DNA from: JBEVJK01 sp963791325
GTDB taxonomy: Bacteria; Pseudomonadota; Alphaproteobacteria; Rhizobiales; Rhizobiaceae
Assembly (NCBI GenBank): GCA_963791325.1
Contig: CAWBRU010000005.1
Coordinates: forward strand, 62,001 to 126,000
DNA length: 64,000 nt
Direction of reading: 5' to 3'
The notes under the pieces were generated by a model that did no database searches, was not told the DNA's origin, and worked only from the letters and a program-made list of their open reading frames with translations. The position numbers and the translations under genes are program-made. Shown here piece by piece: positions 16,650 through 25,961 of this stretch. The first letter of the stretch is position 1. Each line of letters starts with the position of its first letter.

Positions 16650-19600
16650 ATGACCCTGCATGAGGTGGCGCTCAGCGACAAGTACGACCTGTCGAAAGAG
16701 CGCATCTTCCTGTCCGGCGCGCAGGCGATCATCCGCATGCTGCTGATGCAGCGCGAGCGCGACCGGCGCGGCGGGCTCGACACGGCGGGCTTCATCTGCG
16801 GCTATCGCGGCTCACCGCTCGGCGGTCTCGACCAGCAGTTCTGGAAGGCGAAGGAGTCCCTCGAAGCCGCCCATATCAAGTTCGAGCCGGGGCTCAACGA
16901 AGAGCTCGCCGCGACCGCCTGCTGGGGCTCCCAGCAGGCCGGACTGCTGGGCGAAGGCAAGCATGACGGGGTGTTCGCACTCTGGTACGGCAAAGGTCCG
17001 GGCGTCGACCGCTCGGGCGACGTCTTCCGCCACGCCAACATTGCCGGATCGGCCAAGAACGGCGGCGTGCTCGCTTTGATGGGCGACGACCACACCGCCG
17101 AATCCTCCTCGATCGCGCATGCCACCGAGTATCTGTTCGTCGACACGATGGTGCCGATCCTCAACCCGGCCGGCGTCCAGGAGCTGATCGACTACGGCAT
17201 CTACGGCTATGCGCTGTCGCGCTTCGCCGGCACCTGGGCGGCGATCAAATGCGTCAAGGACAACATCGAGTTCGACCGCCTCTGTCGATGTCTCGCTCGA
17301 CCGGCTCCCCGTCATCCTGCCCGAATTCGAGATGCCGCCCGACGGGCTCAACATCCGCTACGAGACCGACATCCTGGCACAGGAAGCCCGCTTGCACGAG
17401 CACAAGCGCGCCGCCGCGTCCGCCTTCATCCGTGCCAACGGGCTCAACCGGACCATCTATTCGGGCGGGGCGAGCGCCAAGATCGGCATCATCACCGTCG
17501 GCAAGAGCTATCTTGACGTGCGCCAGGCGCTCGACGATCTCGGCATCGACGAAGCGCGCGCCGACCGGATCGGGCTGAGGCTGTTCAAGGTTGCCTGCCC
17601 ATGGCCGCTCGACCTCGACCACATCCGCGACTTCGCCCGCGGCCTCGACCTGATCGTCGTGGTCGAGGAGAAGCGCTCGCTGATCGAGGTGCAGGTCCGC
17701 GAAAACCTCTACGGCACCGCCATGCAGCCGCTGGTCGTCGGCAAGAAGGACGAGCGCAGCGACTGGCTGTTCCCGGCCAAGGGCGCACTCGACCCGAACG
17801 ACATCGCCATCGCCATCGGCGATCGGGTGCTCAAGGTGATCGGACCGGCCGAGGACATCGCCCAGCGGGTGCGCCAGCTCAAGCAGTACCAGGCGATGCT
17901 CAATGACATCGTCGACGTCGCCCAGCGCACGCCCTATTTCTGCTCGGGCTGTCCGCACAACAGCTCGACCAAGGTGCCCGAAGGCTCGCTCGCTGGCGGC
18001 GGCATCGGCTGCCATTTCATGGCGCTGTGGATGGACCGCCAGACGGTCGGCTTCACCATGATGGGCGGCGAGGGGGCCCAATGGGTCGGACAGGCGCCGT
18101 TCTCGACCCGCCAGCATTTCTTCCAGAACATCGGCGACGGCACCTACAACCATTCCGGCGTGCTGGCGCTGCGCTTCGCCCTCTCGGCCAAGGCCAACAT
18201 CACCTACAAGATCCTCTACAATGATGCCGTCGCCATGACCGGCGGTCAGCCGCATGAAGGCCAGCTGACGGTCGACAAGATCGCGCGCCAGGTCCGCGCC
18301 GAGGGCGTCGAGCGCATCGCGGTGGTCAGCGACGAGCCGGCAAAATACGGCGCCGGCTACGATTTTCCGCTGCGCACAAGCTTTGCCCATCGCGACGATC
18401 TCGACCGGGTGCAGCGCGAGCTGCGCGAGGTGCCGGGCGTCTCGGTGCTGCTCTACGACCAGACCTGCGCAGCCGAAAAGCGGCGCCGGCGCAAGCGCGG
18501 CACATTGCCGGACCCGGACAAGCGCGTGGTCATCAACGAACTGGTCTGCGAAGGCTGCGGTGATTGCGGGGTGCAGTCCAACTGCGTCTCGATCCAGCCT
18601 GTCGAGACCGAGTTCGGGCGCAAGCGGACCATCGATCAGTCGAGCTGCAACAAGGATTTCTCCTGCCTGAACGGCTTCTGTCCGTCGTTCGTGACCGTGC
18701 ATGGCGGCAAGCTGCGCCGAACGGCCGGGATCGCCGGCACCGGCGATCCGCTGGCCGGCGTTCCGGCGCCGCAGCCGTTTCCGCTGGAGCATGGCTGGGC
18801 GGCGATCGTCGACGGCATCGGCGGCACCGGGGTCGTCACCATCGGCGCCATTCTCGGCATGGCGGCGCATCTCGAAGGCAAGGGCTGCGGCATGATCGAC
18901 ATGGCCGGCCTTGCGCAGAAGGGCGGAGCCGTCTTCAGCCATGTGCGCATCGCGCGGACGCCGGAGGAGATCAACGCCATTCGCGTTTCAGCCGGCAAGG
19001 CCGATCTCATCCTCGGCTGCGACCTGGTGGTGTCGGGAGCCAAGAAGGTGCTGGCGGCGGTGCGCGAGAACCACACCGTGTTCGTCGCCAACACCGCCCA
19101 GATCATGCCCGGCGATTTCGCCCGGGCGGCCGACTTTACCCTGCCGACCGAGCGCCTGGTCAAGGCGATCCGCCAAGCCGCCGGCGACACCAAGGCGCAT
19201 TTCTTCGACGCGACGCAGGCTGCGACCGCGCTGTTCGGCAATGCTCTCGGCGCCAACATGTTCATGCTGGGCTTCGCCCTTCAGCACGGCGGGCTGCCGG
19301 TCTCGGCCGAGGCGCTGGAGCGGGCGATCGCGCTTAACGGCGAGGCGGTCGAGATGAATCTCGCGGCGCTGCGCTGGGGCCGCCGTGCCGCCCACGAGCC
19401 CGCCTTCGTCGAGGCCCTCATTGCCAAGGTGCAGCCCTCGGTCCGGGCGCGGCCGGCGACCAGCCTCGATGAGATCATCGATCGGCGGGCGGAGTTCCTG
19501 ACCGCCTATCAGGATGCAACCCTCGCGCGAAGCTTCCGCGGGCGTGTCGGCGCCGTGCGGGCCGCCGAAGCCAAGGCCAAGCCGGGCTCCACCGCCGTGA

Positions 19601-20124
19601 CCGAGGCGGTCGCCCGCAACCTGTTCAAGCTGATGGCGGTGAAGGACGAATACGAAGTGGCGCGGCTTTACACCGACGGCAGCTTCGCCCGCCAAATGTC
19701 GGCGCAGTTCGAGCATTTCGACAGGCTCGAATTCCATCTTGCACCGCCCTTGCTCGGCCGCCGCGACGGGCAGGGCAGGCCGAAGAAGTCGGCGTTCGGA
19801 CCCTGGATGATGCCGGTGTTTCGCCTGCTCGCGCGACTGAAAGGCCTGCGCGGAACCATGTTCGACGTGTTCGGCTACAGCGCCGAGCGGACGCTCGAGC
19901 GGGCGCTGCTCGCCGAGTACCAGGCGGACGTCGATTTGATCCTCAGCTCGCTCGACCGCACGCGCATCGAGGCGGCCGCTGCGCTCGCCTCGGTGCCGGC
20001 GCTGATCCGCGGCTTCGGCCACGTGAAGCAGGCGACCGCCGACAAAGCCAGAGCCGAACGGCAAAGGCTGACGGCACGCCTGACGGAGACCCGGCCTGTG
20101 GCCGCCTTGCAGGCTGCCGAATAG
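16650..20124 (+). CDS. Indolepyruvate ferredoxin oxidoreductase, fused alpha-gamma form, one frameshift
   Basis: A single-chain 2-oxoacid:ferredoxin oxidoreductase of about 1157 residues that oxidises indolepyruvate and other aryl 2-oxoacids to acyl-CoA. It has an N-terminal pyrimidine/flavodoxin-like domain (CGYRGSPLGGLD), a TPP domain (CSGCPHNSSTK, GGIGCHFM, GGEGAQW), and a ferredoxin-like cluster region (CEGCGDCGVQSNC, CNKDFSC). A gamma domain (DGIGGTGVVTIGAILGMAA) completes it. The frame breaks at 17271-17272, around codon 208. Removing one T from GAGTTCGACC restores a continuous protein reading NIESTASVDVSLDRLP. Everything else is intact, so this is either a sequencing error or a very recent mutation. 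Ribosome site: AGGAGG. Confidence 0.9.
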
Positions 20125-20260
20125 CGCGCAAGAGACCCCGCGGCCAATGCCGCCCTGCGGATCGTCCATCACCGGTTCGGCGGGCGCAATCCCCTGGATT
20201 TCCTTCAACATCTTCTTAATGCGGGTATGACATTGGTAGACCGCCATTCGGGTCCTTGAA

Positions 20261-22567
20261 GTGAAAAGTGTCAGGAACAGCATCCCGGACGATGTTTATG
20301 TCGGCTTCGTAAGGTCGCTGTACCACGATGCCAGCATCCTGCTCATCGGCGCAGCCTGCCATTTCCTGATTGCGTTTCTGGTCTACGACAGGACCCGCGA
20401 GCCCACCTACCTGCTTCTTGGTTTCGCTATGCTGATTGCCGGCCTCTACCGGTATTGGCGGATCCGCGAAGGACGCGGCGGCGTGTTCATCACCGACTAT
20501 GCAGCGGCGGTGAAATGGGAGCGGCACTATTTGGTCGGCGGCACCGTCCAGGGCTTCGCCGTCGGCATGTTCGGCCTCGTCACCACTTACGCCTTCCCAG
20601 ATGCCTTTGGCGAACTGGCGGCCGTCGCGGTGATCCTGGGCTCGACCGTGACCATCTCGCGCAACTATGGCTCGCGCTCGATGGTGATCATCCTGTCGGT
20701 CGCGGCGGTGCTGCCCATCTCCGTCGGCATGATGCTGAAAGGCGATCTCGATCATGTCATCCTGGGGCTCTACATCATCCCGTTGGTGGTGATCATCACC
20801 CGGCTGGCGACCAGCGTGCGCACCGTGCTGTTCACCGCCATCACCGAGGAAAAGAAGGCCAACGAACTGGCCCAAAGATTCAATCGGGCGTTGAACACGA
20901 TGTCGCACGGCCTGATCATGCTCGGACCGGACGGCAAGGTGGTGGTCGCCAATGCAGAGGCCGCAGCGCTCTTGTCGCTCGCCTCGCCCGACCTGCTCTT
21001 GGGCCGCTCGCTGCGCTCGTTGCTGATGCGCGGCGTCGCCGGCGGCATGCTGACGGTCAAGGATTCGCGCTACGTCGAAATCCAGCTGACCCGCGCGCTG
21101 CGCAAGGGCCAGGACCGCAAGGTGCTGATCGGCCTTTCCAACGGCCAATTCTACGAGTTCTCGGCGCGCGAGGGCAGGCAGGACCTCGGCGTCATCACCT
21201 TCGAGGACGTCACCCAGCGCATCCAGGCGGAAGAGAAGATCCGCACGATGGCCAGGTTCGACAATCTGACCGGGCTCGCCAACCGCGCCTATTTTCACGA
21301 GCTGGCGGCCGAATCGATGGAGGCCGGCGATTCCCAGCGGCTCTGTGCGCTCGTCGTCTTCGACCTCGACGATTTCAAGTCCATCAACGACACGCTCGGT
21401 CATCCGGTCGGCGACGGCCTGATCTATGCGGTCGGCGAACGGCTGGCGGAATTCAGCGGCGACGGCGCGCGTGTCAGCCGCTTCGGCGGCGACGAATTCA
21501 CCGTGTTCTTCGACCGAATCGAAGATGAAGGCGATCTCGGCCGCCGCCTCGACGCCCTGTTCGCCAACATCCAGGGCGAAGTCGATGTCGCCGGCCATCT
21601 GCTGCGCATCCAGATGAGTGCCGGTGCCGTGCTCGCGCGGGTCGGCGCTTCGGACGTCGACACCATGATCGTCAAGGCCGATCTCGCGCTCTACAAGGCC
21701 AAGGAGCTCGGCAAGAATGGCTGGCGGCTGTTCGAGGCCTCGATGGATGCTGCCTTCCGCAGCCGCCAGATCATGAAGGCGGACCTGCGCAACGCCGTCG
21801 AGGCGCGCAACCTGCGCGTCGTCTATCAGCCGATCGTATCGATGAGCTCGATGCGCATCGTCAGCTGCGAGGCGCTCTGCCGCTGGGACCATCCGGAGCT
21901 CGGTCCGATCTCGCCGGCGACCTTCATCCCGCTCGCCGAAGAGATGGGCATCATCTCCGAGATCAGCGCCTTCATGCTCGACGCCGCCTGCCGGGAATGC
22001 GGCAAATGGCCGGAGCAGACGACTGTTTCGGTCAACCTGTCGGCGACGGATTTCCGCACCCGCGACATCGTCGCCAAGTTGCGCCAGGCGCTGCTCCAAT
22101 CAGGGCTGACAGCCGAACGGCTCGAGATCGAGGTCACCGAAACGGCGCTCCTCGACGACGAGGCACTGACCCACCACTCGATCGGGGATCTGAAGGCGCT
22201 CGGTGTCAAGATCGCGCTCGACGATTTCGGCACCGGCTTTTCGAGCCTCAGCTATCTGCACAAACTGCCGCTCGACAAGGTCAAGATCGATCGCAGCTTC
22301 CTCAATGACATTACCCAAAGCCCACGCTCGCTCGAGCTGTTGAAGGGGGTGGTGAGCCTGTCGCGTTCACTCGGCCTGACGGTCACCGTCGAAGGCGTCG
22401 AGACGTTCGAGCAGCTGACAATCCTGGCGCTCGAGGTGAAGCCGGATTTCGTTCAAGGCTTCCTGTTCGGCGCCGCGCTGTCGGCGGCCGGCATCGAGAC
22501 CATGTCCAACACGGTCTGGCCGTTCGGTCAGGAACTCTCTTTGGAGAAACGCGCGATCTGTGCCTAG
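20261..22567 (+). CDS. Membrane GGDEF-EAL cyclic-di-GMP protein
   Basis: A 768-residue signalling protein. Residues ~20-200 contain six or seven membrane helices. A PAS-like segment (NTMSHGLIMLGPDGKVVVAN) comes next, then a GGDEF domain with intact RFGGDEF near residue 410. The EAL domain has CEALCRW, NLSATDFR, EVTETALLDD, DDFGTGFSSLSYL and the lysine in KIDRSF, all needed for phosphodiesterase activity. Both halves look catalytically competent. The start is GTG. It is followed 142 bases later by an N-acyltransferase gene, hinting at a link between c-di-GMP and acyl-amino acid signalling. Confidence 0.92.
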   Translation: MKSVRNSIPDDVYVGFVRSLYHDASILLIGAACHFLIAFLVYDRTREPTYLLLGFAMLIAGLYRYWRIREGRGGVFITDYAAAVKWERHYLVGGTVQGFAVGMFGLVTTYAFPDAFGELAAVAVILGSTVTISRNYGSRSMVIILSVAAVLPISVGMMLKGDLDHVILGLYIIPLVVIITRLATSVRTVLFTAITEEKKANELAQRFNRALNTMSHGLIMLGPDGKVVVANAEAAALLSLASPDLLLGRSLRSLLMRGVAGGMLTVKDSRYVEIQLTRALRKGQDRKVLIGLSNGQFYEFSAREGRQDLGVITFEDVTQRIQAEEKIRTMARFDNLTGLANRAYFHELAAESMEAGDSQRLCALVVFDLDDFKSINDTLGHPVGDGLIYAVGERLAEFSGDGARVSRFGGDEFTVFFDRIEDEGDLGRRLDALFANIQGEVDVAGHLLRIQMSAGAVLARVGASDVDTMIVKADLALYKAKELGKNGWRLFEASMDAAFRSRQIMKADLRNAVEARNLRVVYQPIVSMSSMRIVSCEALCRWDHPELGPISPATFIPLAEEMGIISEISAFMLDAACRECGKWPEQTTVSVNLSATDFRTRDIVAKLRQALLQSGLTAERLEIEVTETALLDDEALTHHSIGDLKALGVKIALDDFGTGFSSLSYLHKLPLDKVKIDRSFLNDITQSPRSLELLKGVVSLSRSLGLTVTVEGVETFEQLTILALEVKPDFVQGFLFGAALSAAGIETMSNTVWPFGQELSLEKRAICA

Positions 22568-22606
22568 CCTTGGATGCTCTCCGACCAGCCAGCATCGGGG
22601 GACCCA

Positions 22607-22622
22607 TCGTTAAGGTTAACGA
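22607..22622. promoter_or_regulatory. Inverted repeat upstream of the FeeM-like gene
   Basis: TCGTTAA-GG-TTAACGA, a perfect 7-base inverted repeat 88 bases upstream of the GTG start. It contains two TTAA half sites, reminiscent of CtrA half-boxes but with a 2-base rather than 7-base spacing. The regulator is not identified. Confidence 0.4.
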
Positions 22623-22709
22623 CTGCCTACGATTTGCCCCCGACTTTTCTGCTTTACAGCTCGAAGCGATCCGTTACCTTAGGTTGCATGGCGGAGATGG
22701 GGAAAATCT

Positions 22710-23492
22710 GTGGCTGAGCGTTCGACGATGCGGCGCCCGGCAGAGCCGGACTCTGCCGACGCAACCGACACCCAGGGTTCATCTGCCTTCACGCGCAACA
22801 TCGCAGCGCTGCTCGAGCGCACCGAATACCGCCGGTGCAACACCGGCGAGGACATGGAAGCGGTCTATCGTTTGCGCTACAAGGCCTACAAGGCGCGCAA
22901 CCTGGTCGGCGAGACCACGACCAACATGATCGCCGATGCGCTCGATGAGGCGCCGAACTGCTACCGGTTCGGCATCTTCGTCGAAGGCCGGCTGATCAGC
23001 ACGCTGCGCCTGCACCGCATGAGCGCTGAGGAACCGTTCGGCCCGGTGATGCGGGTCTTCGACGATGTGCTTATGCCGCGGCTCGAGGCTGGCCAGACGT
23101 TCATCAATCCGAGCCAGCTGACGGCCGACCCGGAGTGGAATGCAACCCTCCGCGCCGTGCCCTATCTGACCTTGCGGCTGGCCGTGATCGCCAATGTCTA
23201 TTTCAGCAGCACCAATTGCGTCTGCATGATCCGCGACGAGCACACCGCTTTCTACCGGCGCGTCTTCGGCTCCGTCCAGGTCGGTGACCCGCGGCCTTAT
23301 CCACCGTTCACTCCGCCCGTGATGCTCTACGATTGCGATTGCTTCAAAAACAACGACATGATCTTCAGGCGGTTTCCCTTCTTCCGCGCCACGGCGACTG
23401 AGCAGCGGCTGCTGTTCGCAAAGCCGAAGCGCGGCGAGCTGGCGCCGCTCACCATCCTGCCCAGCCTGCGCTTCATCAAGGCCGCGGCCTGA
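22710..23492 (+). CDS. FeeM-like N-acyl amino acid synthase (N-acyltransferase)
   Basis: A 260-residue GNAT-fold acyltransferase related to FeeM and the autoinducer synthases. Support comes from the family phrase EDMEAVYRLRYKAYKARN near residue 50, GIFVEGRLISTLRLH and FINPSQLTADPEWN. FeeM enzymes transfer long acyl chains from acyl carrier protein to an amino acid such as tyrosine, giving N-acyl amino acids. The start is GTG. No acyl carrier protein gene is adjacent. The acyl acceptor cannot be predicted. It is in the same direction as the GGDEF-EAL gene but probably has its own promoter. Confidence 0.8.
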   Translation: MAERSTMRRPAEPDSADATDTQGSSAFTRNIAALLERTEYRRCNTGEDMEAVYRLRYKAYKARNLVGETTTNMIADALDEAPNCYRFGIFVEGRLISTLRLHRMSAEEPFGPVMRVFDDVLMPRLEAGQTFINPSQLTADPEWNATLRAVPYLTLRLAVIANVYFSSTNCVCMIRDEHTAFYRRVFGSVQVGDPRPYPPFTPPVMLYDCDCFKNNDMIFRRFPFFRATATEQRLLFAKPKRGELAPLTILPSLRFIKAAA

Positions 23493-23631
23493 TCTTGGCC
23501 GGGACCCGAGCCTTTCCGGTCGCCTGGCGAGGCGGAATCGTGGCAGAAGAAGCGCCGGCAGGCGCCCGCCGCTCCGTCGTGGGCGGTCATCCGAACCGAT
23601 CCCCGGCGCCACGCCCCGACAGGAGCCCCAG

Positions 23632-23781
23632 ATGACCTTTGCTGCCTTGCCGATCTCGCCGCTGATTGCCCTGCTTGCCGGCATCCTCATCCTGCTGATG
23701 CCGCGCCTGCTCAACTATATCGTCGCGATCTATCTGATCGTCGTCGGCCTGCTCGGGCTGTTCCCGCACCTGGCCGGCTGA
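23632..23781 (+). CDS. DUF3096 small membrane protein
   Basis: A 49-residue protein with two hydrophobic helices, MTFAALPISPLIALLAGILI followed by LLNYIVAIYLIVVGLLGL. It matches the DUF3096 family of tiny inner-membrane proteins of unknown function. The ribosome site AGGAG lies 7 bases before ATG. Confidence 0.82.
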   Translation: MTFAALPISPLIALLAGILILLMPRLLNYIVAIYLIVVGLLGLFPHLAG

Positions 23782-23887
23782 GCTCTGCCCCAGGCGTCGG
23801 CGATGCACAGCCCGCGACGTCCGGAAGCATTGCCCTTCGCCTCCCTTTTCGCTATGTGCCGAACGACGATCTGAAGAGGATGCGCGA

Positions 23888-24115
23888 ATGGCCGACCATA
23901 CTCCTGCAGGCCCGCTCGAGGTGGGCGCCAACATGGACTACGAGGAGCATGAGCGCACCTACCACCGCTTTCTCGGCCTCGCCAAATACGGCGCGCTCGT
24001 CTGCGCCGCGCTGCTCATCGCGATGGCGTTCAGCTTCTTCACCACCGCCGGGTTCTTCTCCGGACTCGTGCTGTTCATCATCATCTGCGCGGCCGGCGGC
24101 TACATTCTTCGCTGA
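23888..24115 (+). CDS. aa3-type cytochrome c oxidase subunit IV
   Basis: A 75-residue protein with a hydrophilic N-terminus containing MDYEEHERTYHRFLGLAKYG and two hydrophobic stretches, characteristic of the bacterial subunit IV family (Pfam COX4_pro_2). It lies 77 bases upstream of the transhydrogenase genes, an arrangement that recurs in Rhizobiales although the oxidase core genes lie elsewhere. Confidence 0.88.
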   Translation: MADHTPAGPLEVGANMDYEEHERTYHRFLGLAKYGALVCAALLIAMAFSFFTTAGFFSGLVLFIIICAAGGYILR

Positions 24116-24192
24116 GCGAGATCGCCGCAGCCAGTTCTCCGCGGCCGCGGGCGCGCCCGGCCGAACAGCGTTCAGCCGAAAGGGCCAGCCTG

Positions 24193-25530
24193 GTGGGACA
24201 GACAGTGTTCGTGGCGAAGGAAACGATGCCCGGGGAAGGCCGGGTGGCGGCATCGCCGGACACGGTGAAGCGGATGAACGGCCTCGGCCTGACGGTGGTC
24301 GTCGAGCGCGGCGCCGGCCTGCTGTCGCGCATTGCCGATGAGGATTTCAAGGCCGCGGGCGCCGCCATCGGCAGCGCCGCGGATGCCGGCCGGGCCGATG
24401 TCGTGCTCAGAGTGCGGCGGCCGAGCACGGCCGAGCTCTCCCGCTTGAAGGCCGGCGCGGCGGTGCTGGCGACGATGGATCCCTATGGCAACGATGGGGC
24501 GCTCGCCGACATGGCCAAGGCCGGCGTGACCGGCTTTGCGATGGAGCTGATGCCGCGCATCACCCGCGCCCAGGTCATGGACGTGCTGTCCAGCCAGGCG
24601 AACCTCGCCGGCTACCAGGCCGTGATCGACGCGGCCGCCGAATACGACCGGGCGCTGCCGATGATGATGACCGCCGCCGGCACGGTGCCGGCCGCCAAGG
24701 TGTTCATCATGGGCGTCGGCGTGGCCGGCCTGCAGGCGATCGCCACCGCGCGGCGGCTGGGCGCGGTGGTCACCGCCACCGATGTCCGGCCTGCGGCCAA
24801 GGAGCAGGTGGCCTCGCTCGGCGCCAAATTCCTGGCGGTCGAGGACGAGGAGTTCAAGGCGGCCGAGACGGCCGGCGGCTACGCCAAGGAAATGTCCAAG
24901 GCGTACCAGGCCAAGCAGGCGGCGCTGGTCGCCGAGCACATCGCCAAGCAGGACATCGTCATCACCACCGCGCTCATTCCCGGCCGGCCGGCGCCGCGCC
25001 TGGTCACGGCGGCGATGGTCGCAGCGATGCGCGCCGGCTCGGTGATCGTCGATCTCGCGGTCGAGCGCGGCGGCAACGTCGAGGGCGCGGTCGCGGGCGA
25101 GGTGGTGACCACGGCCAACGGCGTCAAGATCGTCGGCCACCTCAATGTGCCCGGCCGCATCGCCGCTTCCGCTTCCTTGCTCTACGCCCGCAACCTCTTC
25201 GCTTTTCTTGAGACGCTGGTCGACAAAACGGCCGGCCGGCTGGCAATCGACCGCGACGACGAGCTGGTCAAGGCGACGATGCTGACCGACGCAGGCAAGG
25301 TCGTGCATGCGAATTTCGCCGGCGCAGCGGCGGCTGCTGCGGCGGCACCGGCCGCGCCCGCCGCGCCTGCCGCGCCTGCCGCCGAACAAACGGCAGAGCC
25401 GCTGCCCGCCGATCCCGACATCGAGGAGGCGGCGCACGGCACCGAGCCCGGGCTCGACATCGCGCCGAAGCCCGCCAAGCGGGCCCGCGCCGCCAGGAAA
25501 GCCCCGTCGAAGCCCAAGGGAGACGCCTGA
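24193..25530 (+). CDS. pntAA: Proton-translocating NAD(P)+ transhydrogenase subunit alpha part 1
   Basis: A 445-residue NAD(H)-binding domain I subunit. Motifs include the N-terminal VAKETMPGEGRVAASPDTV, RITRAQVMDVLSSQANLAGY and a dinucleotide fold at IMGVGVAGLQAIATARRLG. It passes hydride between NADH and NADP on the cytoplasmic face. The C-terminal ~80 residues are an Ala/Pro repeat followed by a basic tail, longer than the minimal subunit. The start is GTG. It is first of pntAA-AB-B, with one base between its stop and the next ATG. Confidence 0.93.
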   Translation: MGQTVFVAKETMPGEGRVAASPDTVKRMNGLGLTVVVERGAGLLSRIADEDFKAAGAAIGSAADAGRADVVLRVRRPSTAELSRLKAGAAVLATMDPYGNDGALADMAKAGVTGFAMELMPRITRAQVMDVLSSQANLAGYQAVIDAAAEYDRALPMMMTAAGTVPAAKVFIMGVGVAGLQAIATARRLGAVVTATDVRPAAKEQVASLGAKFLAVEDEEFKAAETAGGYAKEMSKAYQAKQAALVAEHIAKQDIVITTALIPGRPAPRLVTAAMVAAMRAGSVIVDLAVERGGNVEGAVAGEVVTTANGVKIVGHLNVPGRIAASASLLYARNLFAFLETLVDKTAGRLAIDRDDELVKATMLTDAGKVVHANFAGAAAAAAAAPAAPAAPAAPAAEQTAEPLPADPDIEEAAHGTEPGLDIAPKPAKRARAARKAPSKPKGDA

Positions 25531-25531
25531 G

Positions 25532-25960
25532 ATGGAGAAGACCGCGCTCGAACAGGCGCTCGACCAGCTCGATCAGGCCGTCGCCGGCGTCCGGCTCGCC
25601 TTCGGCGATCTCGAGCGGGCCGGCAACGCCGCCGACGCTGCGGGCGCCGCTGCGCATGGGCTGTCGGCCGGCGCGATCGATCCGTTCGTGTTCCGCTTCG
25701 CCATCTTCGTGCTGGCGATCTTCGTCGGCTATTATGTGGTCTGGTCGGTGACCCCGGCGCTGCACACGCCGCTGATGGCGGTGACCAACGCGATCTCCTC
25801 GGTGATCGTGGTCGGCGCGCTGCTGGCGGTCGGCATCTCCGCCTCCGGGCTGGCCACCGGCTTCGGCTTCGTCGCTCTGGTGCTGGTCTCGGTCAATATC
25901 TTCGGCGGCTTCCTGGTCACCCAGCGCATGCTGGCGATGTACAAGCGGAAAGAGAAGTGA
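25532..25960 (+). CDS. pntAB: NAD(P)+ transhydrogenase subunit alpha part 2
   Basis: A 142-residue membrane subunit. The soluble N-terminal 50 residues are followed by several helices from DPFVFRFAIFVLAIFVGYYV to NIFGGFLVTQRML, the latter being the family signature. It forms part of the proton channel with PntB. It sits between pntAA and pntB, with one base to each neighbour. Confidence 0.93.
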   Translation: MEKTALEQALDQLDQAVAGVRLAFGDLERAGNAADAAGAAAHGLSAGAIDPFVFRFAIFVLAIFVGYYVVWSVTPALHTPLMAVTNAISSVIVVGALLAVGISASGLATGFGFVALVLVSVNIFGGFLVTQRMLAMYKRKEK

Positions 25961-25961
25961 G

